Of a stretch of DNA of 64,000 nt, positions 48,209-56,289 are shown piece after piece. The notes below the pieces were generated by a model, which was not told the DNA's origin, did no database searches, and was given only the letters and a program-made list of their open reading frames with translations. Source of the DNA: Afipia birgiae 34632 (GTDB lineage: Bacteria > Pseudomonadota > Alphaproteobacteria > Rhizobiales > Xanthobacteraceae); the NCBI RefSeq assembly GCF_000308295.2, contig NZ_HG326653.1, positions 179,873 through 243,872 on the forward strand, read 5' to 3'. The position numbers and the translations under genes were made by a program. The stretch's first letter is position 1. Each line of letters opens with the position of its first letter.

Positions 48209-49393
48209 TTACGCGCCGGGCAGGTCGAGGATGCGCTTGGCGACAATGCCGAGCATCACCTCGCTGGTGCCGCCTTCGATCGAATTCGCCTTGGTGCGCA
48301 GCCATGAGCGAGCCAACGCTCCTTCCTGCGAGCGAGCGCTTTCCCATTCCAGCGCATCGACGCCGCCGGCCGACATCAGGAGCTCATACCGGCGCTTGTT
48401 CAGCTCGGTGCCGTAATACTTCAGCGCCGACGAATAAGCCGGATGTCCCTGTCCTGCCTTCGCCAGATCGACCGCTCGCTCGGAAGCACAGGCCAGCGCG
48501 GCTTCATCTACATCGAAGGCTGCGATCTGTCCGCGCAACACTGCATCGTCCAGCCGGCCACGTTCGTCCGCGCCGATGGAATTTGCCGCGATCTGGCCGA
48601 GCGGGCGCCCGCCACCGCGCTCTCCCAGACCGCTGATCATCGAGCGCTCGTGCTGCAGAAGATACTTCGCGACATCCCAACCACGATTGACGGTGCCGAC
48701 CACATGCGAACGCGGGACGCGGACGTTGTCAAAGAAGGTTTCGCAAAACGGCGACTTGCCGGAGATCAGGAGGATCGGCTTGGTGGAGACGCCCTTCGAG
48801 GCCATATCGAACAAAATGAAGCTGATGCCGTCATGCTTCTTGGCGCTAAAGTCGGTTCGCACCAGACAAAAGATCCAGTCGGCGAAATTCGCCATCGAGG
48901 TCCAGATCTTCTGGCCGTTGATGATGTAATCGTCGCCATCGATATCCGCACGCGTTTGCAGCGAGGCCAGATCCGAACCTGCGTTCGGCTCCGAATAGCC
49001 CTGACACCAGCGGATCAGTCCGGCAGCGATCTTCGGCAGATGCTCACGCTTCTGCGCCTCGGTGCCGTACTTCAGCAGTGCCGGCCCCAACATCCAGATG
49101 CCGAAGCTCGACAGCGGAAGCCGCGCGGAGATCGCAGCCATTTCCTGACGCAGGATTTTTGTTTCCTCTGCATCAAGGCCGCCGCCGCCATATTCCTTCG
49201 GCCACTCGGGAACGGTCCAGCCTTTGTTGCGCATGCGCTCGAACCAGAGGCGCTGCGGCTCTGACGAGAACGTGGTGTTGCGGCCGCCCCAGAACACATC
49301 GGTCTCGTTCGCCACCGGCTTGCGCATTTCGGGCGGACAATTCGCCGCCAGCCAGGCGCGCGTTTCGCTGCGGAATTTTTCCATATCGGCCAT
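48209..49393 (-). CDS. Acyl-CoA dehydrogenase, probable catalytic subunit
   Basis: A 394-residue acyl-CoA dehydrogenase. Landmarks are WPKEYGGGGLDAEETKILRQ, GYSEPNAGSDLASLQTRADI and the C-terminal KANSIEGGTSEVMLGIVAKR, which carries the catalytic Glu. It desaturates an acyl-CoA with FAD. Heteromeric pairs of this size act on unusual substrates such as pimeloyl-CoA or ring-derived acyl-CoAs; the substrate here is not known. It is upstream of the partner subunit. Confidence 0.9.
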   Translation of the reverse strand: MADMEKFRSETRAWLAANCPPEMRKPVANETDVFWGGRNTTFSSEPQRLWFERMRNKGWTVPEWPKEYGGGGLDAEETKILRQEMAAISARLPLSSFGIWMLGPALLKYGTEAQKREHLPKIAAGLIRWCQGYSEPNAGSDLASLQTRADIDGDDYIINGQKIWTSMANFADWIFCLVRTDFSAKKHDGISFILFDMASKGVSTKPILLISGKSPFCETFFDNVRVPRSHVVGTVNRGWDVAKYLLQHERSMISGLGERGGGRPLGQIAANSIGADERGRLDDAVLRGQIAAFDVDEAALACASERAVDLAKAGQGHPAYSSALKYYGTELNKRRYELLMSAGGVDALEWESARSQEGALARSWLRTKANSIEGGTSEVMLGIVAKRILDLPGA

Positions 49394-49591
49394 TCGATCG
49401 TCCCTCGGGCTGATGGACCGCGACGCGATGCGCGGCTTTGATCAGTTTCTGGGCCGGACTGTACTGTCCGCTTGGCGGATTTCAATATCTCGCTGACGCG
49501 AAAGCCTCATCGGGTGCGATATGGTAGCCATGCGCGGCAACCTTGGCAGTATTCCCGGCACAGCCACCGCGTTTAAAACAGAGGAACCGCC

Positions 49592-50140
49592 ATGCGCCTG
49601 AAAACGCTTTCGCCTAGCGAAATGACCGCCGATCAGAAGAGCATCTTTGAGGAATCGGTTTCAAGCAAACGCGGCACTGTCACACCGCCGTTGCGAGCAT
49701 GGATTTATGCGCCTGAAGTCGCGCGGCACGCCAGCCGGCTCGGCGCGTTCCTGCGTTACGATACCACGCTCGGGCCGCGCCTGTCGGAACTTGCCATCCT
49801 TGTCACCGCACGGCACTGGAACGCGCAGTACGAATGGTATGCACACAAGAAGATGGCGCTCGCGGCAGGGCTCGACCCGAATATCATCGCCGCCATCAAT
49901 CATCGCCACGTTCCTGATTTCAACGACCGGAAAGCGCAACTAGTCTACGAGTTCAGCGAGTCGCTGCACGAAAATTGCAAGGTCCCGAAGCTGCTTTACG
50001 ACAAGGCCGTCGAGATGCTGGGCGAAACCGGCGTGGTCGAACTGGTTGGCCTGCTCGGCTACTACGCATTGGTGTCGATGACACTCAACACCTTCGAAGT
50101 CGAATTGCCCGAGGGCGAAACGTCCGACCTTGTGCCGTGA
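49592..50140 (+). CDS. Carboxymuconolactone decarboxylase family protein
   Basis: A 182-residue helical CMD/AhpD-fold protein. The conserved region is LSELAILVTARHWNAQYEWY, followed by AHKKMALAAGLD. The CxxC of peroxidase-type AhpD is absent, so it is closer to the gamma-carboxymuconolactone decarboxylase branch. It lies at the start of a plus-strand pair with the VOC gene, opposite the dehydrogenase pair, suggesting a common catabolic function. Confidence 0.88.
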   Translation: MRLKTLSPSEMTADQKSIFEESVSSKRGTVTPPLRAWIYAPEVARHASRLGAFLRYDTTLGPRLSELAILVTARHWNAQYEWYAHKKMALAAGLDPNIIAAINHRHVPDFNDRKAQLVYEFSESLHENCKVPKLLYDKAVEMLGETGVVELVGLLGYYALVSMTLNTFEVELPEGETSDLVP

Positions 50141-50213
50141 TGGACCCGCTCATACATCCGTGAGACCGATGCATCGCCTGCATCGCAAGACCTCGCATCC
50201 CGGAGAAGCTAGC

Positions 50214-50717
50214 ATGGCAGCCACAGACGCATTTAGGCCTGTGATCGCGGGAACGCGGATCGGCCACGTCCATCTCAAGGTGGCTGACCTTGACCGCGCG
50301 CTCGGCTTCTATCAAGGCGTGCTCGGATTCGAGTTGATGCAGCGCTACGGTGATCAAGCGGCCTTTATTTCAGCGGGCGGCTATCATCATCACATCGGCC
50401 TGAATACCTGGCAGAGCAAGGGCGGCAAGCCTCCGCCGGAAGGCGCCACCGGCCTGTTTCACACTGCGATCCTCTATCCGACACGGGCTGCGCTGGCCGA
50501 TGCATTGCATCGGGTGCTTGAGGCTGGAATACAACTCGACGGCGCAAGCGACCATGGTGTCAGCGAAGCGCTTTACTTGCACGACCCTGACGAAAACGGC
50601 GTCGAACTCTATTGGGATCGGCCCGAGGCAGAATGGCCTCGTGCCGCCGATGGAACGCTGGCGATGTTTACACGCAGGCTCGATGTAGATGCGCTGCTGC
50701 GAGAGCGCAAGACCTGA
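50214..50717 (+). CDS. VOC (glyoxalase/dioxygenase fold) protein
   Basis: A 167-residue vicinal oxygen chelate protein. IGHVHLKVADLDRALGFYQG is the first beta-alpha module with the metal His, and LYLHDPDENGVELYWDRP is the second with His and Glu ligands. The form resembles CatE/ring-cleaving VOC proteins (YHHHIGLNTW), but these also include uncharacterised lyases. I chose the ATG at 50214 (MAATDAFRPV). It follows the CMD gene by 73 bp. Confidence 0.87.
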   Translation: MAATDAFRPVIAGTRIGHVHLKVADLDRALGFYQGVLGFELMQRYGDQAAFISAGGYHHHIGLNTWQSKGGKPPPEGATGLFHTAILYPTRAALADALHRVLEAGIQLDGASDHGVSEALYLHDPDENGVELYWDRPEAEWPRAADGTLAMFTRRLDVDALLRERKT

Positions 50718-51980
50718 TCAGTTGGCCCGCAGAGCTTTTCCCCGCACCAGCACAATGGCGGCTGCAATCATCTGGAGTGCGGCGCACGCATAGAACGGCA
50801 CGGCGTAGCTGCCGAAGATATCACGCAGCAAGCCGACGATCCCCGGCCCGAACGCGTAGGTGAACTGACAGATCGCCGTCACGAGGCTAACCAGCACGCC
50901 GAACGCCGCCGCGCTGAACTCCCGTTGCACGATCAGCGTCGGCAGCGTGATCATGTTTCCGACCGAAAAACCGAACACCGCGCTGGCAGTGAACAATGTG
51001 ACCTCGTTTCGGGTGTTGATCATGACGATTAGCGCAGCTGCCTGACTGATCGCCGATAACGCCGCCGCCTTACGCTGATCCATCCGATCAACGACGAAAC
51101 CGAACAGCACGCGTCCCACCACCGCCATCGCGGTCATCAGCGCCACTGCGATGCCGGCGCGCTCGCGGCCCATGATCGGATCAAGAAACGAAATCTGGTG
51201 CACGATGAAGCCCACCTGCGCGATCATAAGCATCGCGAACGGCACGGTGATCGTCCAGAACGAAAGGCTGCCGAACGCTCCGCGGCGCATCTGTGCAATT
51301 GATTGGACGGCAGGCGCGGGCGTGACAGCGAACGCATCGACCGGCGGTAGTAAACGCTTCGGTGGCTGGCCAACCCAGATCAGAATCGCCGGTATTGCCA
51401 GCAGGACGATGACCAGCGCCGCGCCGATCGATGTCGCTGGAAAGCCAAATTTGCCAATGGCGGCAACTAAAAGCGGTACGCCGAGCACACCGCCGCAGCT
51501 TGCGCCGTTCAAGGCAAGACTAATCGCCATGCCACGCCGCTTGTTGAACCACAGCCCCAGCGTGTTGTTGATCGCGGCAAGGCTGGTGCCCGCCCAGCCA
51601 AAGGCGATCAGCGCATAGGCGACGTACAAATGCCACGGAGACGTCACTTGGCCAACCAAGGCGGTGCCTGCGGCAACAGCGAGAATGCCGCCGATGAGAA
51701 GGCGGCGTGGCCCCAGCGTGCGGATCGCTTCGCTGACAAACACCACCAGAGCCGCGCTGAACAGATAGTAACCAGTGGTGGCAGTCGAGATCAGCGAGGC
51801 CGGCCAGCCGTGAAGACGCTGCAGCTCGGCAAGATAGACACCCTGACCGTAAAAGCCAGCGCCCCAGGCAAACGTCGCAACCAGAAAGCAGACCCCGACG
51901 ATCGGCCAGCCTTCATAGCGGATCGATGTCTCGTCGATGATTTTCTCATCCACGACGGGGCCGGTGTCAGGCGAATTCAT
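50718..51980 (-). CDS. MFS transporter (OFA/monocarboxylate-like)
   Basis: A 420-residue 12-helix major facilitator. The first half shows WGAGFYGQGVYLAELQRLHG, the motif A-like loop is less typical, and LGLWFNKRRGMAISLALNGA fits the OFA (oxalate/formate) and monocarboxylate families. I chose the ATG at 51980. It overlaps the stop of an upstream gene remnant (ATGA), so the gene was once translationally coupled. It is convergent with the VOC gene with no gap. It probably imports an organic acid used by the neighbouring enzymes. Confidence 0.88.
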   Translation of the reverse strand: MNSPDTGPVVDEKIIDETSIRYEGWPIVGVCFLVATFAWGAGFYGQGVYLAELQRLHGWPASLISTATTGYYLFSAALVVFVSEAIRTLGPRRLLIGGILAVAAGTALVGQVTSPWHLYVAYALIAFGWAGTSLAAINNTLGLWFNKRRGMAISLALNGASCGGVLGVPLLVAAIGKFGFPATSIGAALVIVLLAIPAILIWVGQPPKRLLPPVDAFAVTPAPAVQSIAQMRRGAFGSLSFWTITVPFAMLMIAQVGFIVHQISFLDPIMGRERAGIAVALMTAMAVVGRVLFGFVVDRMDQRKAAALSAISQAAALIVMINTRNEVTLFTASAVFGFSVGNMITLPTLIVQREFSAAAFGVLVSLVTAICQFTYAFGPGIVGLLRDIFGSYAVPFYACAALQMIAAAIVLVRGKALRAN

Positions 51981-52127
51981 ATTCCGGCGTTTCCCCAAAG
52001 GAGCTTTCGCTCTTCTTCTCTGCCGATTCCAGCGGCAGTTCCGCCATCTGTCAGGATGCGGATCGCGGCGTCAAGCGAGACATTGTCATCGCCCGCATGA
52101 CGGCAGGTCTTGAGAGGCGCGAAGGCG
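51977..52127 (-). pseudogene. C-terminal remnant of an enzyme gene (possibly amidohydrolase)
   Basis: About 49 codons remain open up to a TGA that overlaps the MFS ATG. The end reads SLDAAIRILTDGGTAAGI and REEERKLLWGNAGI; the -EEERK-L-GNA- form is like the last helix of amidohydrolase-2 enzymes. There is no start or N-terminal part. The overlap with the transporter suggests the lost gene was in the same operon. The family guess is weak. Confidence 0.4.
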
Positions 52128-52374
52128 TTACGTCTTCGCCGCGTTGTAGAAGAACCGCTCACGATAATCTTGTCGCCCAGCGCCTTGGAATGGACCTCTT
52201 TCATTTGCGCTAGAATGCCGCGCTCATGCGCCACCAGCCGTCGCGGCCAACGCGTGGCGGCGCGGTGTTCTCCTGCATGCTGGCATCTTCGGTGTAGTAT
52301 CGTTCGATAGCGCCAGCGTGACCGCCGCTCTCAACCACTGCAATGAATTTGTTAACGCGTGCACGTATCGGCAT
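52128..52374 (-). pseudogene. SnoaL-like (NTF2-fold) protein, frameshifted and internally deleted
   Basis: The start is intact: MPIRARVNKFIAVVESGGHA, then AIERYYTEDASMQENTAPPR, typical of SnoaL-like proteins. After GRD (near 52235) one base is missing and the family sequence continues in another frame as AHERGILAQMKEVHSKALGD. It then jumps after KIIVS to the C-terminal ERFFYNAAKT and a TAA at 52128, losing about 35-40 residues. Two independent lesions show a decayed gene. Confidence 0.75.
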
Positions 52375-52408
52375 CTGTGTTTCCCATAGGTTTAGCCGAA
52401 AGGAAAAC

Positions 52409-52538
52409 ACAAAACGGTGGCATAGCAAAGCGGCTGCTCGTCACTGCGAGCAAAGCGAAGCAATCCAGAGTGATAGGCGAAGAACTGAATGCTTCGTCGC
52501 CATGCTCCTCGCAATGACAGCAGTGCGTGCCGTTTTGT
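52409..52538. repeat. Bradyrhizobium-type palindromic repeat
   Basis: Outer inverted repeats ACAAAACGG (52409-52417) and CCGTTTTGT (52530-52538) enclose imperfect arms: GTCACTGCGAG with AGCGAAGCAATCC at 52440-52467, and ATGCTTCGTCG with CTCCTCGCAATGAC at 52489-52518. The TCATTGCGAGC...GCGAAGCAATCC form is a very common intergenic repeat in Bradyrhizobiaceae. It lies inside the remnant region, between the SnoaL-like and cupin pseudogenes. Confidence 0.75.
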
Positions 52539-52552
52539 CAGAGCAATCACGT

Positions 52553-52905
52553 CTAGGGCGTCGTCGGCGGCACCTTGTCGGTCGGCGCAGGCATGTCCAC
52601 CGTCTTGAAATCCGCCGGACTGACGATCTCCAGATATTCCATGTCCGGCGAGTAATCGAACAAGTGCACGATGCCGGACCGCTGATGCACCACGTCGCCG
52701 GCCTTCACCAGCGTCGGCTCCTCGTATATGAACTTTGCTCACCCCTTGGTCATGACGATGATCTGGAAGTCGCAATCGTGCCTATACCAGCCGATGCCCT
52801 CCGACGGCTGCATGTTGGCCTTCACCAGATGGCAGGGATTCTAAAACGACGGGAATGTGCGGACATCGCCGTGCATCTCGTGCAAGGCGCGCGAGATGCG
52901 CCCCC
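52553..52905 (-). pseudogene. Cupin-domain protein with two nonsense mutations
   Basis: The minus strand reads a clear cupin: ALHEMHGDVRTFPSF, stop, NPCHLVKANMQPSEGIGWYR, HDCDFQIIVMTKG, stop, AKFIYEEPTLVKAGDVVHQR, SGIVHLFDYSPDMEYLEIVS, ending at TAG 52553-52555. The two internal stops, TAG at 52841-52843 and TGA at 52739-52741, each replace a tryptophan expected in this family (one G to A change each). The N terminus also appears frameshifted near 52895. Confidence 0.8.
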
Positions 52906-52976
52906 GAGCAGTGTCGTTTCATGCATGCGCCCGCCAACGATGGCCCAGCGGAAAGACAGTTGCGCGAGGCCATTGC

Positions 52977-53078
52977 CTAATATTCACCTCGAGCTCTTTC
53001 CGCCGGCTCCTGCCGTGCAGCTTTGATCCACTCCTGCACTTCAGGAAGGGCGATCACCCGCTCTTCATAGCTCGCCAG
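52977..53078 (-). pseudogene. C-terminal remnant of a glutathione S-transferase
   Basis: The minus strand reads LASYEERVIALPEVQEWIKA, then ARQEPAERARGEY and a stop at 52977-52979. The form Y--RV-ALP-VQEW---A--EP is the usual end of bacterial GSTs. Everything upstream is missing; the sequence changes at about 53075 into the opposite-strand PHA depolymerase remnant. Confidence 0.6.
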
Positions 53079-53217
53079 CGACCTCTGCACCGGCGTTCGC
53101 GCCTACCGCAAGGTGCACCACATGCAGGCCGGCGTCGGCCATTACGGTGTCTTCAGCGGCCGGAAGTGGAACACCGAAATCTATCCGCTGCGGGACTTCA
53201 TTCACGTCAATTCGTGA
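53071..53217 (+). pseudogene. C-terminal remnant of intracellular PHA depolymerase
   Basis: The plus strand reads DLCTGVRAYRKVHHMQAGVG, then HYGVFSGRKWNTEIYPLRDF and IHVNS before TGA at 53215-53217. This is the C terminus of PhaZ-type intracellular PHB depolymerases (VGHYGVF-G--W---IYP--R-FI). A stop just upstream in frame (53068-53070) and the absence of the catalytic domain show it is only a fragment. It is unrelated in position to the PHB locus at 17-20 kb. Confidence 0.7.
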
Positions 53218-53432
53218 CAGCGCGCGAACCAGGTGGAAAAGAGGCCGCCTGCAAGCAGACGGCCAGTTTGAGGAAGAATGGCTGACCGCAAAAATGCGGA
53301 CAGACCACTCTCAGACGACTCAATTCACAACGAAAGAACCAGCGACGTCCTCAAATCTAGGCGTAACAATGGTTTTGGCAAACGAGTAGTTCTGCATGCT
53401 GAAATCTGATCTATCGATATGAAAATCAGTGG

Positions 53433-53885
53433 TCAGTCCGCCAGCGCCTTCATTTCCCTGTAAAGATCGGATTTGCCCTCGAAGCCGATTCCCGGCAAGT
53501 CCGGCATGGTGATGTGGCCGTTCTCGACGCGCACGCCATCTGGAAAGCCGCCATACGGCTGGAACAGATCCGGATAGCTTTCATTGCCGCCAAGACCCAA
53601 GCCTGCCGCGATGTTCAGCGACATCTGGTGCCCGCCGTGCGGGATGCAGCGCGACGGCGACCAACCGTGTGTCTTCAGAACGTCGAGTGTTCGGAGATAC
53701 TCGCAGAGACCATACGACAATGCACAGTCGAACTGCAGCCAGTCACGGTCCGGCCGCATGCCGCCGTAGCGAATGAGATTCCGCGCATCCTGATGGCTGA
53801 ACAGGTTTTCGCCGGTGGCCATCGGACCCGGATAGTATTCCGCGAGCGCTGCCTGCAACTGGAAGTCGAGCGGATCGCCGACTTC
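53433..53885 (-). pseudogene. tarD: 3' part of D-tartrate dehydratase, cut off by an IS110 element
   Basis: These 150 codons form the C-terminal part of an enolase-superfamily dehydratase: EVGDPLDFQLQAALAEYYPG, DRDWLQFDCALSYGLCEY and RCIPHGGHQMSLNIAAGLGL, the His in the last being catalytic. The natural reading continues at 55408 beyond the inserted element. An ATG at 53921 inside the element opens 12 codons into this frame by chance. Joined to the 5' part it gives 389 residues, which fits TarD of Bradyrhizobium. Confidence 0.88.
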
Positions 53886-53887
53886 CT

Positions 53888-54177
53888 TATATGATGATTG
53901 GTCAAGCCATCGGCTCTCCATTGTTCTGCTCCATTAGTTTGGCCTCCAGTATCCAGGTGAACCCATGTCTTTCCTCGGCCGGAAAACAGCCGGGACAACC
54001 TTATATCCGGTCGCTGCGCCAAGCAGCGGCACCACATTCCCGCATTCGATGGGCTGGGCTCAGGAAGGCGCGACCATCCTCATACTCGGCTGTTTAAGCC
54101 AAAGAAGACTTCCGGTTCGCCCGCCTGGATCTGCTGAAGCTGATCAGGCTTCAGTAGATGACGATGTGGAGCAGTTT
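53888..54177 (-). ncRNA. Candidate guide (bridge/seeker) RNA region of the IS110 element
   Basis: This is the only long non-coding part of the element, between the transposase stop and the element end. In IS110-family elements a structured RNA from the long non-coding end directs target and donor recognition; in IS1111-type members it is on the 3' side, as here. I could not derive a secondary structure or guide loops by eye. The call is from position only. Confidence 0.3.
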
Positions 54178-55338
54178 CTACGCATTCTTCAGCTTCGCCC
54201 CGTCAATCACGACGCCAACCGTCACATATTTCCACAAAGCAACGAGTAGTTTGCGGGCGAGTGCGACAACGATTTTCTTGCGCTGGGCAGAACCACTCGA
54301 TGCTGCTCGCTGCCGGAACCAGCGGGTTAGCGCAGAATCAGGCTGATGGCGCAGCCAGAGCCAGGCCAGCTGTATCATCGTGGTGCGTAACCGCGGGTTG
54401 CCGGCTTTCGACACTCCTTGATCACGATCAACGGATCCGCTCTGCCACGGTGTTGGTGCTAATCCCGCGTAAGCCGCGATTTGTCGGCGATTGTCAAAGT
54501 GCCTGTAAAAGCCTTCCGTCCAAAGCAGAGATGCGAACTCAGGTCCGATACAACGCAGGTTCTCGAGCATGGAAATGGCGCTATTTGCCTCTTTCCGTTC
54601 GGACGCCAGAAGCTTATCGCGCTCCGCCTCGATCACTTTGATCTGCTCGATCACCAATTCAAGACGGTCAAGTTCTCGCGATATCTGGGCTTTCAAGAAA
54701 GGTGCGAGCGGCCGACCATCGCCAGTGCGAAGCTCTTCGAGGCGAGATCGTCGATCGCGATTCAGAGGTCGGTAGCCCGAAATTCCTTGTGCGAACAGAA
54801 GTCCCTCAATTCGGTTGACGTGCGTCAGTCGCTCGACAACCAGGGCTTTCCTTTCCCGGACGAGCCGACGCCGGTCTTCCTCGTCATGGGATGGAATCCG
54901 AACCATCGCACATGCTCGTGGCTCACCCCGTTTGAACGACATAAGTGCGCGGACGAGTGTTTCTCCGTCGATACGATCGGTTTTAGCTCGGCGCGCTTTT
55001 CTGGGCACCGCTATCGATGTCGCATCCACCACATGGCTCTCAACACCTTCGTCGGCCAAGACGCGATGGACCCAGAACCCATCAAGGCCTGCCTCCTGGA
55101 TAACGATCACGGGGAGCCAAGAATCGGTCTTACGGTGCGCCCTGGCGCGGAGCTCGGTAAGCAAGCTGAGCAGCCGTCCGATCTGGCCGGCTGGGAGACC
55201 CTTCCGCGCCATTTTGGTATCGATGGCCGGCACGAATGAAGTCACCAGCCAAGTTGACTGGCTCAGCTCCACCGAGACGTAAATTGCCTTGGCTACATCC
55301 ATCCGGGTTTCCGCTGCTTGCTGAGACATCACTTTCAT
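54178..55338 (-). CDS. IS110 family transposase
   Basis: A 386-residue DEDD-type recombinase. The N-terminal RuvC-like domain shows AIYVSVELSQSTWLV, VIVIQEAGLDGFW and AKTDRIDGETLVRAL; the acidic positions read E, E, D, D, so the usual first Asp is Glu here. The C-terminal Tnp20 domain has LENLRCIGPEFASLLW, IAAYAGLAPTPWQSG and GNPRLRTTMIQLAWLWL with the conserved Ser region. The frame is intact and may be active. Close relatives of this VSVELSQSTWLV type are frequent in Bradyrhizobium. Confidence 0.93.
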   Translation of the reverse strand: MKVMSQQAAETRMDVAKAIYVSVELSQSTWLVTSFVPAIDTKMARKGLPAGQIGRLLSLLTELRARAHRKTDSWLPVIVIQEAGLDGFWVHRVLADEGVESHVVDATSIAVPRKARRAKTDRIDGETLVRALMSFKRGEPRACAMVRIPSHDEEDRRRLVRERKALVVERLTHVNRIEGLLFAQGISGYRPLNRDRRSRLEELRTGDGRPLAPFLKAQISRELDRLELVIEQIKVIEAERDKLLASERKEANSAISMLENLRCIGPEFASLLWTEGFYRHFDNRRQIAAYAGLAPTPWQSGSVDRDQGVSKAGNPRLRTTMIQLAWLWLRHQPDSALTRWFRQRAASSGSAQRKKIVVALARKLLVALWKYVTVGVVIDGAKLKNA

Positions 55339-55407
55339 CTGTACTCGCTCCCCATGATTACGACTTGCCCAGCCTTTCGCCGGCCGGCGCCGACGTCAAT
55401 CATGGGA

Positions 55408-56124
55408 CTCGTACCAGAACAACGGATACTCCCGCAGCATCTTGGCATAGGCGATCCCGGTTTCCAGATCGAAACGTCCATTGGCGTCCACCGCAAGCTG
55501 CGCCTGGTTGCCGATTTCCTTCAGCGCCGCCTCGATGCGCTCCTGGTCTTGCGCAATGGACGCACCACCTATCTTCATCTTGACGACATTGTACCCGCGA
55601 TCGAGATAGCCGCGCATCTCACTGCGCAATGCCGACAGATCCTTGCCGGGATAATAATAACCACCCGCCGCATACACGAACACGCGCGGATTGGCTTCGC
55701 GCTTGTGGCGCTCTGCCAGCAGCCGAAACAGCGGCTTGCCTGCGATCTTCGCTACCGCGTCCCAGATCGCCATATCGATGGTGCCAACGGCAACCGAGCG
55801 CTCGCCGTGGCCGCCGGGCTTTTCATTTGACATCAGCGTTGCCCACGCCTTGTCCGGGTCGATGTTGGTGCCTGCCGAATCCAGCAACGACTTCGGATCA
55901 GCTTCCAGCAGCCGCGGCACGAAGCGCTCGCGGATCAATCCGCCCTGCCCGTAGCGGCCGTTGGAATTAAACCCATAACCAACGACGCGTTTGCCGTCGC
56001 GAACCGCATCGGTAACGACGGCGACGAGGCTCGTCGTCATCTTGGTGAAATCGATATAGGCGTTGCGGATCGGGGACGAAATCGGCTTGGTGATCTCACG
56101 GACACCGACGATGCGAACGGACAT
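55408..56124 (-). pseudogene. tarD: 5' part of D-tartrate dehydratase, cut off by an IS110 element
   Basis: These 239 codons start MSVRIVGVREITKPISSPIR and run to YPLFWYE at the IS junction. The enolase-superfamily parts include GGHGERSVAVGTIDMAIWDA and VVKMKIGGASIAQDQ, where the Lys is catalytic. DANGRFDLETGIAYAK carries the first metal-ligand Asp. The catalytic Lys is here and the catalytic His is in the other fragment, so neither piece can work alone. D-tartrate dehydratase turns D-tartrate into oxaloacetate. The start at 56124 is the family start. Confidence 0.88.
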
Positions 56125-56289
56125 GGGACGGCTGTCTCCTGGATCTGTTGCCTTCACGCTCCTGCGCGCGATGTCTACGCCACGGCCCGGAAAGTTCAAG
56201 CAAAACAGCGATTTTTTGCCATACTCCGGCTCTTTTCCGCACATCGACGCATGTGGTAGATAGCGGGCTGAAAGTCTCGGAGGCATATC

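Larger units (their letters stand above)
53886..55407 (-). mobile_element. IS110-family insertion sequence (IS1111-like layout) inside tarD
   Basis: The element is about 1.52 kb. Joining bases 53885 and 55408 restores tarD without loss or gain of a codon. The dinucleotide CT stands at both junctions (53886-53887 and 55408-55409), consistent with the dinucleotide core that IS110 recombinases use. A 7-bp subterminal inverted repeat ATGATTG (53894-53900) / CAATCAT (55397-55403) is present. One transposase gene is on the minus strand. About 70 bp lie before it and about 290 bp after it, so the long non-coding side is downstream, as in the IS1111 group. The boundaries are exact to within the 2-bp core. 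Confidence 0.88.

Noticed and set aside
53886-55407. Clear terminal inverted repeats at the IS ends
   Set aside because: Only a 7-bp subterminal match is visible; too short to call true terminal repeats, so only the core and gene rejoining were used for the boundaries.
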